A stretch of 64,000 bases of DNA from Struthio camelus. Lineage: Eukaryota > Chordata > Aves > Struthioniformes > Struthionidae. The translations under genes and the position numbers were made by a program. The notes under the pieces are model-generated. The model saw only the letters and a program-made list of their open reading frames with translations. It searched no databases and was not told the origin of the DNA. The DNA is taken from contig NC_090943.1 in NCBI RefSeq assembly GCF_040807025.1, forward strand, positions 121,223,900-121,287,899. Reading direction: 5' to 3'. Shown piece after piece: positions 14,501-29,500 of the stretch (the first letter of the stretch is position 1; each line of letters opens with the position of its first letter).

Positions 14501-17500
14501 CCTTCTGGATGTGAAGTGCATTTGGTGCACACCTGGACTGGGGCTTCCAGTTTCATTTCCTCTATAAAAGATCTAGTTTGCATGCAAGCAGAAAGGACTG
14601 GGTGACTCACTTCAATGACACTCCTGATCTGAGCTCAAACAGAATGCAGGCACAGCCACCATCCACCTCGGGAACCTGATGCCCCATGAAAATCCCAGGG
14701 TTAATTTTTAGTAGAAGATTGTCAGTTTGACCCCAGCTCTGCTCTGGTAGTGTTGAACATTACCTGCCGTGGCTGGTTGACCTTCGCTCCTGAAGACAGC
14801 AGCAATCGGATGACATCCAGATAGCCTCCTTGTGCTGCCAAGAAAGTTGCAGAAGCTCCATCCTGCGTGCAAACACATCCAGCTTATAATATGCTAAAAT
14901 GATAACCGTGTTTTGCACCAAACCAAACCAAACCAGACAGATTCAAGTTCTCTTTCTGATGCCAATGTGCAGTGTAACTGAGCTCAAAAAATAATTACCA
15001 CAATCCAAAGTCTAGTTCATGACAGACTATGGTAACGTTTTCATTCAACAGGCGCAAACACTGGCTCCCATCATATATCAGGCTGAGCATTAAATCCTTG
15101 GTCTAGAATGCTAACAGTTTAATTCATCACAGCACTGGTCCATTCCTATATAGCAAAATACATTCATTTAGGTTCAGCTGAAAAGTTCATTTAGGTTCCT
15201 CATGTTCCTGCAGAAGTGTTCTGCTACAGAGAACACCTGGTGTCCAGTATCTGGTGTACAGAGTACACATGGTGAAAAAATGCTCAAGTACTTTGCAAAA
15301 CTGGGGGCTCCAGTGTTAAAGTCTGCCAGCAACTACCATGCCCCTGCTCTGGCATATCTTGCAGAAGAGACTGGACCTGTAATATGGGCGTGTAACAGCA
15401 GGATATGCAGGACAGAGTATTTTGCAGCCCTGTCAGAAACTGGCATTTCCCTACAAAAAGCTTGTGAAAGAAATCAACAAATCTGGGATTTTTTTTTCCT
15501 CAACGTGTCTTCCATGAGCAGATGTTTTCCATCTTAGAAAATCCTTAATATTTGGCTTCACAGAAGCTTTTTCCCTGGAAAAAAAATATGAAGTCATATG
15601 CATTGAGGTTTTTTTGACAACAAAAATCCAAACAGCATTAGAATTCATCTAACGAATGAGAGGTGGAAAGCTGTATTGAGGCTAGGACAGGCATTTACCC
15701 ATCCCACACCCAGAGTGCTCAGAGCAGGGAAAGTTCTCCTGGGAGCTGAGACTCTTTTAGTTTAGAGGCATGAACAAACATCAACCCTCTGCTGTCCCTC
15801 AGATGTGCAGATACCTATCTTGCAGGCACCTCATGCTCATGCTTATATACGGGGCATTTTAGTGGAAGCCCCTTGTTGACACTGTTGGCACATCCCTACA
15901 TTGGGACTGAATGGTGCTGTCTGCCTAGAGATACTACTTAGACACACTTCTTCCTGCAAAACACATGCCTGGTGAAGCATGAGCTGAATTCAATGCCCAG
16001 CCTCCAAACTTAACATGTTTGACCTTGATTCCAAGATAAATGTCCTGGTAAACAAGAGAGGTGTCTGCTGGTACTACAAATTAATATCTCCAGGCTCTCT
16101 GAGGGGTTATTTTCTCTGACTGCTATGCAGGTGCCTAAAATCAGGTGATGGCATCTGGTCTTTTGCAGATTTCCTCCAGAGATAGGCATAGCAGGAACAC
16201 TTCCATTTAGAAAGGGAAAAAGGTTCTGCAATATTAAGAGAACTCTTTTTCAGAGCATCAATCGATACGGAAAACCTTGCTTTACCAATCGTCTAGCCAT
16301 TTTTTAAATTAATTACTAGTTTTTTGTACTTGATTTGGATTGATGCTGTCACAAGAAAACTGTTTTAAGGCTATGAAACATTTCTACAAGAAATAGCCTT
16401 TAGCTAGGGTATTCTCTTCTCAACCCCTCACATTAGTCAATTTAAGATTAAAACATCTATCTTGACGGTTTGGGGAGGACTGCCCAAGTGTGTGTTCGAA
16501 ATCCCTCTCATATGGCAGCCTGCCAAGGAAACTGCCAGCCAGATACCACTTTGCAAATTCAACTTGGCAACGTCCCACAAAAGGAGTCAGGCTAATGCTC
16601 GTTTTCAAGAGAATGCATTCTTATTTTATGAAGCAGCTGTTTCTGAATGGTTTTGCTTAATGGCTATGAGCAATAAAAACACATCACTAAATCCCACTGC
16701 AAATATTGCTTATTTCCAGGAGACACCACAAGGAAAATACTTCATTGCCTTTACTTCTGAATGGGTGTCTCCAGGTGTGGCAGCATTGCTATTTTTAAAA
16801 AAAGTGGAAAAGCCTAGGATTACCATACAGAGAATGACGAGCATTATGAATCCCTGCCCAGAGATTAGAAAGATAATCACTATTTGCGCAGCAGCTGCAA
16901 ACGTGCAACACCCTTCTTGATAACCGCAGGGTGGGTGCAGCTCGGAGCCGGAGACTCCCTGTGCACCCTGTGCACAGCCCCTCGCGCGCTGGTGACTTCT
17001 GCAGAGCCGCCAGCCCTTGGCTCCCCCAGGCCCTCGCAGGAGCTGGGAGCGCTCGGCACTGCCCCACAACATCCTGCGCATTCGCCCCTCGTGGAAACGG
17101 CTGAAAACCCTGAGGTGCCCGCGGGGAACAAATCCCTCTCGGTCAGTCTGGTCTGAAGTGCCCTGGGGTGGGAAAAGAGTGGTGGAGAGTGGAGACAAAA
17201 TCTGCCACGCTTTTTGGTTTTATTTCAGCTCAACCTATTTGCGTCTCTGCTGAAGGAAATTAAATCCAGTGCTTGATCAGCTCAGTCCAGCTTTCTGAAG
17301 TCAACTAAACAATGTCGATCCAGTCATTTTAACTGTTTGTTCCCCAAAGCATTGACAAGCTAGAGATGTACAAATTCCCAGCAACATCATTTTAATGGGA
17401 TACTTTTAAAAAGATTTTAAAGACAGCATAACTTTTCTACTCTTTTTGGCAGCTAATCCAGAAAACTAACTGATTCTCTAATACCTCAGTGGCTTCATAG

Positions 17501-20500
17501 CTATTAACTCTTCTGCCTGCAATGCTATTCTGACATAGTAAAATAGGATATGACCCTCTGGGCAAGGATGAGGGATAGCATACATCTGGTCCAGATTTGG
17601 AACATTTCCTTCACACAGATAATGAACCAAAAGGCAGCTAAATCCTCTTTACTGATTTTGTGCCACTTTTCCCAGGTTCACGAAGAGCAGACAGTTAACA
17701 AAAATCACGTCTTACAAAAGTAGAGTACTACAAAAACGAGTTTTTGGCAAGTGCTTTACTGTACTGGAACTAGAATATCTGCTGTTTTCCAATGAACAGC
17801 ACATTTGTTCCATCACCGGTGTTGTCAATATCTATGTCAGATAAACTCACGTGAAGTTGATCGTGAATGTTGGCACCGTGCTTCAACAGAGTTTCCACTA
17901 CTTTTGCATGCCCGTACTGAGAAGCTGCTAAAAGAGCAGTGCCTCCGTCCTGTGAAAAAGCAAAGAATGGGCACAGTAAGGGGGGAGGGAAAATGCTGTC
18001 CTAAATATCACCATAAAACATAAGCAAGTTGTGAGGCTTTTCAGAATTTGGGTCACAGCAATTCTGTAGTGACTAGCTACTGAATCGTTCATAACTGTAG
18101 TACAAAGTCTTGCCCATAAATCTTTGAACTTGGCTCTGTCACTGTAAACATTTTTCTCCTGAGGCTTTTTTATGGAGGGACAGGAAGCAAGAAAAATTCT
18201 GCTTTTAGTTCATCTTCTCCCTTCACACTAGCAGCCCTGCTCCCTTCACAGCTCTGAGCTCCTCCATGTCTCTTCCCATGTACAACCATACTCCCACCCC
18301 GACAATTTCCTCTGCCTAGTGAAGGACAACCTTTTCCTGATCCAAAGCCTACGGGTCATCTACTCTTCTTGGCCAGAGCCTCATGTCTTGTCAGCTCCTG
18401 CCTCTCACCTGCTGATTGCTGGTCTGAAGAAGAGTAGGTAGGACACTTCTAAAAAGCAAGCTAGCTAATTGTGGAAGTGTGCATCAGACCAAACCCATGG
18501 CCACCAGTGAGAGCCCATTACTTCTGCTGACAAAGTCATCCCTGCAGGCAGGAGCAATCCCAGGTGGTTATAGTTACTACAGATCACCACTAAAGGGAGA
18601 CCTAAGCAAGTGCACGTAGTCTGGTTTGTACAGCTGCTCCTGCAGCAGCCATCTGAGGAGGGAAAGACTTTAGTGTTGCTGGCTAATGACTCCAAGGCAG
18701 TTGAAAACACTAAAATAGCAAATGTGGGGCTTGTCTTCCCCACATTAAATGCACTGCACTCCACTCAAAAATTACTATCATTTCTGGCACCGAGACTGAG
18801 CGGAGGTTCTTATCTTCCACCTGGGATGGCAGTGTGCAGGAAGAGATCCTCTATTTGCCAGAGGGTGCCACCAACAGTTGGCAAGACAGTGGCAAGATTC
18901 ACATGGTTTGCTTCTCCCTTCAGTTTCGGTCTCTCTTCTGGCTCCATCCCTTCAGATCTTTCCTCTCCAACCCCCCCCCCCCCTTGGTCCCAGCTTCTTT
19001 GGCCGGACAGACCCTGACCTCCCTCCCTGGGACAAGTGGGTCTGTCCCTTCTCCTCAAAAGCCGGGACTGGGAGATGGTGCAGTGTGAGCCATCCCTGAA
19101 AGCACAGGCAAGAGAAAGTCTTTGCTCTGCACCTGGGTCTGCCCTTGGAGCACCTGGGAGCTCAGGGCTGGGGTTGCAGGGCAAGTCTTTTGGCTCACTG
19201 CAGTCCACGTGAGGACAAGGAATACCATCCCGTGAAGATAGCGCACAACCCACATCCTCAGCACCCAAGGTCTTCTCAACTCCCAGTCTCAAGCCCCTGC
19301 TCCACAAGACAGGTTATGTAAAATATTTGAAATAAATGGTTTCTAGAACTATTATTAATGTGGGCAAAATACGTGCTTTCCCTCAGCCTTGTTCTCTGAA
19401 ATAGCTCCAAAGTTTTGTCTGAAATTTTCCACGCAGACAGCTATCCAGCAAGGGAAATTACAAATGACCAACGTTTTGCAACTGAATCTTTTCTAATGGG
19501 AAATGCCAATCAAGCTATGAATCTGTGGTGCTTTTCATGCCTATAATAGTCCCATGAAAACTCGAACTCTGACATAACTGAACTAACCCACTGGGACTGT
19601 CTATGGCTACTCTCAAAACCTCATATTCACCCTTCCTCCCTACAGCTTTGAAAAGCAAACAAGTCTTGAGTGCAGCAAAGTCACAGATGTGAAATTGTTA
19701 TGTAACAATCAAAGAATTGCATATTTACTTTGGATTATTTGAGTAAATACAGCGTGTAATCTGATCAGTGGAGTCAAGTTACTCTATAGCTGCAGTGAGT
19801 TATTAAACTTCCCTGTCAAATTAAACTGCCCTAATTAAATTGAAACTGCTGGAACAAAGCAGAAAAGCAACCACAATGGTTCCTGGATTAAAAAAAAAAC
19901 AAAAACCCAAAAATCCTACATACCCTTAAAAAGACAATGGCAAAAGCTAATAGCTTCACGAAACATATTTCCTGTCTCCAACCAGCTGAAAGCTGTTTTG
20001 CCCAAGTAATGAGTTACCAGATCAAACGGCTACAAACAAAAACCAGAGACATTTTTAAAGACTCTTTCCCTGAAGGAAATTGGAAGAGAAGGTTAGTGCA
20101 TTAAGAAAATGAAGTCTGCTACCGGAGGTCCTCTGCAGAGAGGTAGGGAAGGATGAACTAACTATAGGAAGCTTAAACATCTTGAGGTTCCCCGTGTGGA
20201 AGGTAAAAACACACCGACAGTAACGTGGACATGGGCATAACTTGTTTATTGCTTTATGGTCTGCTTTTTGTTTTCTGAAATTCTTGTGTTCTCAACAAAC
20301 AATATGTTATTTTAAGCAGTTATTGTTTATTAAGTTGTTGTTTGGTTATTAACATCATTTCCGGAGGGAACCAAATGACAGGTCCCAAATAAAAGTCAGG
20401 CTTGCAAAGCTAACCACAGTTAGTCTAGCTGAGCTGAGGCCAAACACTTTGAGTAGAAGCACTGTGTGATTCCACCCGCCGAGCTGTAACAGCTTCGGGT

Positions 20501-23500
20501 TTAAGAAGGGGGAGTTCAAGGAGGAGGTATCGGCGTGTCTCAAAATGACTAAATGTTCTGGCCAAATATTTGGTTGAATTCAGTGAACATTTTTAGCTAG
20601 TTACAAGTTTGGAAACAATAACACATTTCCAAAATACGTAATTTAGCTCTTTTAGACTAGAGTGACCATGTGCCTTCGATCGCCCTGGTCAGACTACAGG
20701 GATCCAAAAAAAGAAAAAAAATGCGGTGCCCCAGGTCTGGTCCTCAGGCTTTCAGTTACCCACCCCAAATCAAATATTTACTGGGCCAGAAAGAATCCGT
20801 TGACTGCTCCTTGGCCCAAAGATTTGGTCCCTGATCAGAAAGACAGCTGGGCTCTAAGACCTGCTCTACTCTGTGTCCCCACGAAGTTGAACAGGGTCAG
20901 CGGAAGAGACCGAGAGTCCTTTGCATGCTTTAGGTGGGGACACCGTTAGCTCCGTGATAAACAGCGATGGGTCCTGCTGTGAGAAAAGGAAGTTCTGGGC
21001 GGGGAATCTTTTTCACTGAAAACACCTTGTGCCAAGACAGCACTCAGTTAAATCAAGTAACTGCCAGTGCAAAGGGCCGCTTTTTTTAGGAGGGGAAAAC
21101 TCAGCCCCCCTACTGAGCTTCCCTCTTGTTTTCTCTCACACTTTCTTCCTTGTTTTCTCTTTTTCACCAGCACAATTGCCTTTCCTGGTACCCGAGCAAG
21201 CTCCGGCTGGAGAGGCCAACATTTTACAGACTACAAGGATGGCAGATGAAGGGAGGAAAGAAAGAAGCAAATGTCAGAGTTTTAAAATCTCTTTCAGCCC
21301 TGTGATTCCCTTTTTTCTTTGCTTTTTGACTTCAGCTGCAACAGGCAAAGAGCTGAAGCAGCATCTTTGGGACTGGCATGCATCTTGGAAACTCTGAGCA
21401 GGGCAGCAAACGGGAGCCGGGACACGTGAGCAGCCACAGAGACTCTCCTAGTGCAAAACCCGCTCTGCAGCGGGAGGCAGACGGGTGACGCAGCTGAGAG
21501 AAGGCCCAGAGCACCAGTTTGTTTCTTGCTCCTATCCTGTCTTCTTGACGCAACGCAGCTTTTATTAATCTTTTACTGCAAACCATTCTAGCACAGTGGG
21601 GACTCAGAAGAGAGCCGGTTCTCTCAGCTACCTCTGTCCTTCTTTCTCTGCCACCTCCTTTCGTATCTTCTCAGTCTATCCTTCCTATGGGCAGCACATA
21701 CAGAAGCTGCCAGTCTCCGGTGTAAGCAGCAGCAGCTAAGACCATGTAACTGGCCTGGACTTCTCAGTCTATTTGCCCACGTCTTCCTTCATCTCTGTCA
21801 TCACTCCTCTGTGATCAGGAGTAGTCAGCATGGATTCACCAAAGGGAAATCATGCTTGACCAATCTGATAGCCTTCTATGACAGAATGACTGGCTGGGTA
21901 GATGAGGGCAGAGCAGTGGATGTTGTCTTTCTGGACTTCAGCAAGGCTTTTGACACTGTCTCCCATCACATCCTCCTAGGTAAGCTCAGGAAGTGTGGGC
22001 TAGATGAGTGGACGGTGAGGTGGCTTGAGAACTGGCTGGATGGCCGAGCTCAGAGGGTTGTGGTGAATGGCGCAGAGTCGAGTTGGAGGCCTGTGGCTAG
22101 TGGTGTCCCCCAGGGGTCAGTCCTGGGCCCAGTCTTGTTCAATATATTCATCAATGACCTGGAGGAAGGGACAGAGTGCACCCTCAGCAAGTTTGCTGAT
22201 GATACTAAACTGGGGGGAGAGGCTAACACACCAGAAGACTGTGCTGCCATTCAGAGGGACCTGGACAGGCTGGAGAGGTGGGCGGAGAGGAACCTCATGA
22301 AGTTCAAGAAAGGCAAGTGCAAGGTCCTGCACCTAGGCAGGAATAATCCCATGCACCAGTACAGGCTGGGGACTGACCTGTTGGAAAGTAGCTCTGCCGA
22401 GAAGGACCTGGGAGTGCTGGTGGACAACAAGTTAAACATGAGCCAGCAGTGTGCCCTTGTGGCCAAGAAGGCCAATGGGATCCTAGGGTGCATTAGGCAG
22501 AGTGTTGCCAGCAGGTCGAGGGAGGTGATCCTGCCCCTCTACTCAGCCCTGGTGAGGCCTCACCTGGAGTACTGTGTCCAGTTCTGGGCTCCCCAGTACA
22601 AGAGAGACATGGCACTCCTGGAGAGAGTCCAGCGGAGGGCTACCAAGATGATTAGAGGGCTGGAGCATCTCTCCTATGAAGAAAGACTGCAAGAGCTGGG
22701 CCTGTTCAGCCTGGAGAAGAGAAGATTGAGAGGGGATCTCATCAACGTGTACAAGTATCTGAAGGGGGAGTATCAAGAGGATGAGGCCAGCCTCTTCTCC
22801 GTGGTGCCCAGCAACAGGACAAGAGGCAATGGGCAGAAACTGAACCACAGGAAGTTCCATCTGAACCTGAGAAAAAACTTCTTCACTGTGAGGGTGACAG
22901 AGCATTGGAACAGGTTGCCCAGAGGGGTGGTGGAGTCTCCTTCGCTGGAGATATTCAAAACCCGTCTGGATGTGATCCTGGGCAATATGCTCTAGGTGAC
23001 CCTGCTTGAGCAGGGAGGTTGGACTAGATGATCTCCAGAGGTCCCTTCCAACCTAAACGATTCTGTGATTCTGTGATTCTGTGATCATTCCCTGAAAGTA
23101 CCTTAGAATTATATGGCGTTTTATGAAACGTGCCAAAAGGGAAGGGACCTGATCTTCTGCAGTCGCTAGCCAGGAAAAAAAATAGCCTCTGCTTCTGTCC
23201 TACCTTCAGTATTGCTCAGGAAACATCCACCTGGGGCAATCCATTTAAGAACCCACATGCTTATAACATGTCTCACATTAAGAAAATAAATAAAACATAT
23301 TTTAATTTGTGATACATAGTGCTAGGGATGTCAGACTGTGACAATGCAGAAAATATTATTGAAGCTTGCTGCCACAATAATCTTAGAGAGCAGCATTTAT
23401 TTTCCCGTATCACATCAGCAATTGTTGCTAATTGCTTCATTACACCGTTTTAGAACCTGATTGTTCTCCCTGCCGTAGTCAGTGTCAACTCTAACTGTAC

Positions 23501-26500
23501 TAGGGGTAACAAGAAACGAATGCCTGTACGAAGATATTTCTCCAGCACTGTCAGATCTGAATGTCAGACGAATGCAGTAACTAAAATTTGCAGAAAAGTA
23601 AATTATAAAGAGGACACATTGCTTTAAAGTCTCTGTTTTCTAGGGTATGTTTGATATGTTTTGTTATGATAATTCCACATCTTCACCGATAATAGAAATT
23701 ATCAATGGAAATTGACGAATTTTTCAACGCCCCTTGAAAGCAGCCAGGATCAGCCTAATCTCTTCCAGGGCTGACTCCTGGCTGAGTGCCTTCATCAGGA
23801 AACCCCTTACCTCTGACTTGAAAGGGCATATTTTGTCAACTGCTTTGTGCCCGGGTTTGGGGGGAGAGCCCATTATCTTAGTTGCCTGTTAACAAAAGGG
23901 TGGTTTGATGCAACGATTCCAAGCTACTGAACGCTTTGCGTTTTTAAATCAGAAATTTAACTGATAACAAAACAAACTACAAGGCCAATGGGAGGTGCAC
24001 ACTGGTGCTGTGGTATGTTCCCAGTGGTACCTCTCTCTGGGGTACACGCTGCTGCCCAGTGTACCAGGTAAGGTTCCCACCTGGCCTCAGTCTAAAACAG
24101 GGTGAGTTACCAAAGCGCAGCCTGGACTCTAAACATTTGTACCCTTGTGGCTAGATTCTCACTTCAGCGGGAAGAGCTGCAGCTCTCAAGCAAGCAATGA
24201 GTGAGACAACAATTTCCAGGATGGTTTCCAGAATTAATGATGAATCTAGTAAAGCCCTCATATCTGCATGACAGTACAGAGAGAGCAGATCCTTTTTGTA
24301 AAGAGGGACATCACTAACTATCAACTTTTTAAAGCAGTATCACTTTAATCTTGCATAGATTCCTTTCAACTCAGCTGTCCTTCATCCAACTTTTAAGCGC
24401 CTTTTCAGGCACTATAGCTCAAGTAATACCGTGAGTGCCAAAGTGCCACAGAGGTGGCTGGAATTATTGATATACTTCTTGAAGAGGTGACAAGAAGGAG
24501 GGAGTGCTTAGATGGGTATGTTTGATGCTGCTGGGGAATTGCCTCATGTCCACGTCACGCGCCGGTTCCGGGGGGACACCTTCGCTCCTTCAGTGTGGTT
24601 CATGGCCATTTTGCAGGCCACTAGATGACTCAGAGAATGGTCACAGTCCAATTGAATACAGCCTAACATGAGAGAAGATGATTTTCACAATTCTTACCAC
24701 CACCACCTGAACCCTGAAGTAAAAGGCTGAGTAATGACCCTTATTTTAGCATGCAGCTTCTCCTAACAGCTCTGTTCCACATGAGGTTATCCAACACTTT
24801 GAAATCCAGCTGTTGTATTTCATGTTGCAGCCTCCTGCGGTGCTAAGTTACACAGGCACGCTCCACGTTGCGTTAAATAGCCACAGATCCATTCATGCTC
24901 TTAAATGTACCGATCAATCCTTCTGCTGTGCTCAGAGGGTTGCTTACCACAAGCACAGTTCACTGAGATACCAGAATCAATGCAAATCCTACTGTATGGG
25001 CATGCGTGAGCTTTGTGGCCACAAAACCTACAGATTTTTAATTGGTAACATCTGCTGCAGCCCCTGGAGCATTAGGAGTTGAGGGCAGGGACCTTCTATC
25101 AGTTTCCTTAGAATTTTAAAGTCTGTGCCTGCAAGGACTCTGAAAGGCAGGGATATGTTGTGGGAGCCATTCGTATCCCGGACTACAACATCTGGAAAAA
25201 CTGGTTATTGTGTAGTAAAGAATAATTCTTTCCTCCTCAAACACATTTCACTGTGGATGCCAGGGTACTGACAAGTGTCCTCTCCAGATTATGGGAACGA
25301 AGAACTTCAGCTGCATCAGTCCCAGTGCTCCCGAATGTGGTCACCATGTCAAGGGGAAGAAGGTTTAACAAAAATTTGGTACTTTCGGTTCCTTTTGCTG
25401 AAAGTAGAAGTACTAGTGCTGCCTTGGACAAAGAAACTGAGCTGATGGGCTGCTGCCAGAGTATCTGCTCTTAATGCCATTCACCCTGAGAAGGTCCTGT
25501 TGATAAACCTGAGCAGAGAAGCCTCCGTGAGCATCTGTTCAGAAAGCAACTCTCCCTCAGGCAGAGGACATGGCCAGCTTTCAAGAGGACACTAGATGCC
25601 CAGGGTATGAAGCCTGACGAGCCCACTGTTTTGAGGAGACCTGTGCAACACGATAGAAGGTGTGTGTCTATGCTCTGCGAAGTGAAACAGGGTGCTGAAA
25701 GCATGAGGGGGCAGAAGATTTAATCCAGAACTGAAGTCAGGTTGTGGTGGTGGAAACACGCAGCCCAGAGTGCTTTTGGCTATCCTAAGATTTTTACAAA
25801 GAACCAGCTTGAACAAAGAAACAGAAGTTAGAAGATGCATTTCATCTTCCTGCCACAGGTGGGTAAATGGGAATTTAGGGAAGACTGAAGGCACTATATT
25901 CTTATATTTCCTACAGTGGCACGCATAGACACCCCAATGCGGACAAAATTCCAGCCTGGGCAAGTGGAGTACATATACACCTAAAACGGGCGCCTACCTA
26001 ACATGCACACAAAGGCTCTTCGTTCTTGTATTGCAGGACAGTTTAAGAGGAAAAACTGATCTCACCATCAAGGGGACTGATCTCTGACCACTCTATGCCA
26101 TTAAGTCTGGGTAATAAAAGCTAGTCCCAAGTTAATATTTTCACAGTATGTCATGTTACTCATATTGCTCAGAAAACATTCAAGTGAGGAAATCATTTTA
26201 TGATCTTCCTGCTGCCATGTCATGTTTCATGTCAATGGGAAACAACAGGCTTGACTCTCAGAATGTATCGACATGCAAAAACAGACCTACGAGCTTACTT
26301 TATTCTTGAATTCAGTGGAGGCTCCAAATTCAAAGAGAAACTTCACTACGTCATTGTGGCCTTGCTGTGCAGCAAAGAACAGAGCAGTTGCACCTGACTG
26401 TAAGGAAAAAGTGGATTAAAACAACCCAAATATGTAATGTACTTAACTGAAGTATACATTTCAAATTAAAACATATCGAGCACAATCAATAGAATATCAG

Positions 26501-29500
26501 CCAGAAAGACTGGTGATGACTTTGAGGACTCCAGGGGACACAAGGTATGTTAGCTAAGTGGTCAGTTTTCTTCTTATTGCACTGAGCGATCTGTCCAGCA
26601 ATGTATATTTGAAAAAAATCCAGTTTCCACAACAGGCTTCTGCATAGGGCTTCTAGTATAGACCTCTTAGTATTCATTTACTTCCCCTCCGACTCCAGAC
26701 GGGGAAAGAAAGCTCAGAGTGAGAAGAGTCTTAGACAAGAGAGGAACAGCCAATTTGAAAGCTACCCCCATACCACCCGCCAGCCTGCCCCTTCACCCAA
26801 GACAAGTGGGAACTTGGGATGGATTTGGATCAGGGTGTGGAAGGATCGGAGAGGGGGTTAGTTAATACAGCAGAGCTCCACCTTCCTTGACCTTACACTG
26901 ACAAAATGTGAATGCTATAGATGGTATAAATCATTGTTGTCTCTCACAGTACTAGCTTTCCCTCTGGCCAAGGAGCCTTCAATCAGCTATAACCAGCCCC
27001 CTGCAACTCCTCTTTTCCCACCTCAGCTTAATCTCACTGAAGAACTGAAACCCTGTCTTTTAAACAGTGAGTTCTGTCATTAACATCTGAGTAAATCAGG
27101 ATGAAAAATGAGTATTTTAACAGCTGGAAAGAGGAAAAAAAAGAAGGTAAGGAAGAAGGAAAGAAGACAAGCAGGCTTTCCTAGCTTTGGGCTCTCTCAT
27201 CCCATGTAGGAGATACAGGAAAATGGAGCGAGATATGGAAATTCACTCCAGTGCCAAAGGCCTTTACAATTGCACATGGCCCCTGGAGACCGTTTTAGAG
27301 TTCGCTTTCAAAGGCGAACTCTATGGGGCTCTCACTTCCCTGAGGTTCACACCAACTTCAGAGTACAAGAGCATTGATTTGCGTAGGCGCATTAACTTCC
27401 AAAATAGTGTCGTTAGTCTTTAGGACTCTATTCCATCTATTTTGCTATGCCTTCCTCCCTGGAGTGACTTTGGAGGATTCCCGTGTTTCTCTTTTTATTG
27501 GCTTGCTGAACCAATATACCCAGAGTGATACTCAAGAGCATATCTATAAAACTCTGTTCTCAACCTCTCCTTTTGTTGCGGTCTTTCTGGCAATGTTTAT
27601 CTAAGGGAAAGTACATGTTTACATACATGTTTTGTTGGAACAGGATTTTGCTGAAAGATACTGACATCATGATTAAAGCAAGCTTAGGCTAGTTAGTGCA
27701 AAGACACTTATACCACCAGACATGGCTTTCACTGACTCAGTAACTTGCAGATATCAGCATGAGATTAATGCTCTAGTTCCAGGTAACCAAGGAAAGTAAG
27801 AAATATCTGCTTGTACTGTTGAGTGAAGAAAATACTGCCATCCCAGATCTCCTGCAGTCATTCCATATTACTGCAAGCTCTCATAAAACTGCTGTTCTCT
27901 TAGGACCAGTGCAACTCTCTTTGTCCCACAGCAATTTTGTTTTCTCTGTAGCCAGCACACAAAACCAGAATAGTTGCAGCTATTCCTACAATCGTTTGCC
28001 CAGGATGTGAGGGGAAGGCACTTCCATAAAGCTAGCTGCTGACATTTTCCCATTCCAAGGATAATTAGGGTCCCACAAAAAAGCATGCCATGGCACGAAA
28101 GATGCCTTGAACGCAGAGTAGACATGCAGGAAAGAATATGGATGATTAAGCTATGTGATCATCAGAGATGATTTGGCTCTGACTGAGAAGCAGAAACTCC
28201 AAAGCATACTGAGTCGAAATAATTCCTGGGCTAGCAATGGCATCAGCTCCATTTTAATGACCAGACACTGCAAATCAAAAGGTAAAGGACTTCTCCCTAT
28301 CATAAGACATTTATCCCATCCTGAGAGCTGTAAGTTACTGTATTAGTAAGTAAAATGGCAGATGCATAAAGGATTTACCATGGGGTTACACCTCATATGT
28401 AACTGCCCCATGTCAAGTGGATGTCCTGGAAATGTTTGATGAATTACAAATAAATTTAGCTCCAGCATCTCATTTTCTATCATAAATTCCAGACATCTGA
28501 TTCTTTGGTGTCCTCCGGAGAACAGATCCTGTATATACATGCACTGCATAGCAAATGCCAAATAAGCAACTGGCAAATAAGCAACAGACAACACTCCTTT
28601 ATTATTTCCAATACACAACAGTCACTTAATCAATCCCTGTTTGAATGCAGAACTTCTCCTACCTCTCTCTGCAGATTGATATCTGCTCCTTGCAACACCA
28701 ATTCCCGAACACAATCTATGTGGCCATAGTAAGAGGCTACCATCAGAGCTGTTGTGCCAAGCTGGGAGTAAGGAAAAACAAATCAGTACCTTCAACAGAC
28801 ACCTCCAGCAATGAATCAGGCTGTCCGGAAGAGACAGTACCTCTTCTGAAAAGCTCAAGGCAGTTTATGATCATTGATCAGAGAACCTGTTTGTTCTTTT
28901 CCACTTCATAAACGGTGGAGCAATTTTCCCCTAAACGGATTCTAAAACAGCTTGAAACTTGCTATGAAAAATATTTTGAAAATGAGGAATTAACCAGTGT
29001 TAAAAACAAACAGCAAAAACTTTATAGACTTTCCTGCAACGCTAAGGCATGACCCTTCAAGGAACAACATATGCAATGACTTTGCATTATTGTCCCTAAA
29101 ATAAATGCAACAATAACAACAACAATATTTTTGATGTATATATTTTTTTTTTATCAGAGATAGCAAAGATCTTTGCACCATTTGCAGAACAACAACCTTA
29201 GACACAGAAGTTAAGGGACTCTTCTGGCGTCACATAAAGAATCAGTGTCAGGAATAGGGTCCAGGTGTCTTAACTGCTATTCTCTGCCCAAATGACTACA
29301 GCACACCCTGTCTGCAGAAGGCTGTGACTCTTTACATTATATCAGACAATGTCCCTAACCAGCGATCTGCGTTCAGGTTACCTAGGTGGCCCAACAAGGT
29401 CACTGCTTCAGTGAATCAAATAATGTTTAGGTTATAAATATGTGGGGTATGGATGATACGCCAAGACCATATGCATAAGGATGAAACTCATCCTTCTGAA

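Noticed and set aside
16462-17198. Open frames of 152 codons (+) and 162 codons (-) in ANKRD29 intron 5
   Set aside because: They overlap each other on opposite strands across a GC-rich patch, have no recognisable motif and lack splice context consistent with ANKRD29.
18810-19307. 165-codon minus-strand open frame near the C13 run
   Set aside because: Low-complexity, proline- and glycine-rich translation over a C-rich region, with no family resemblance.
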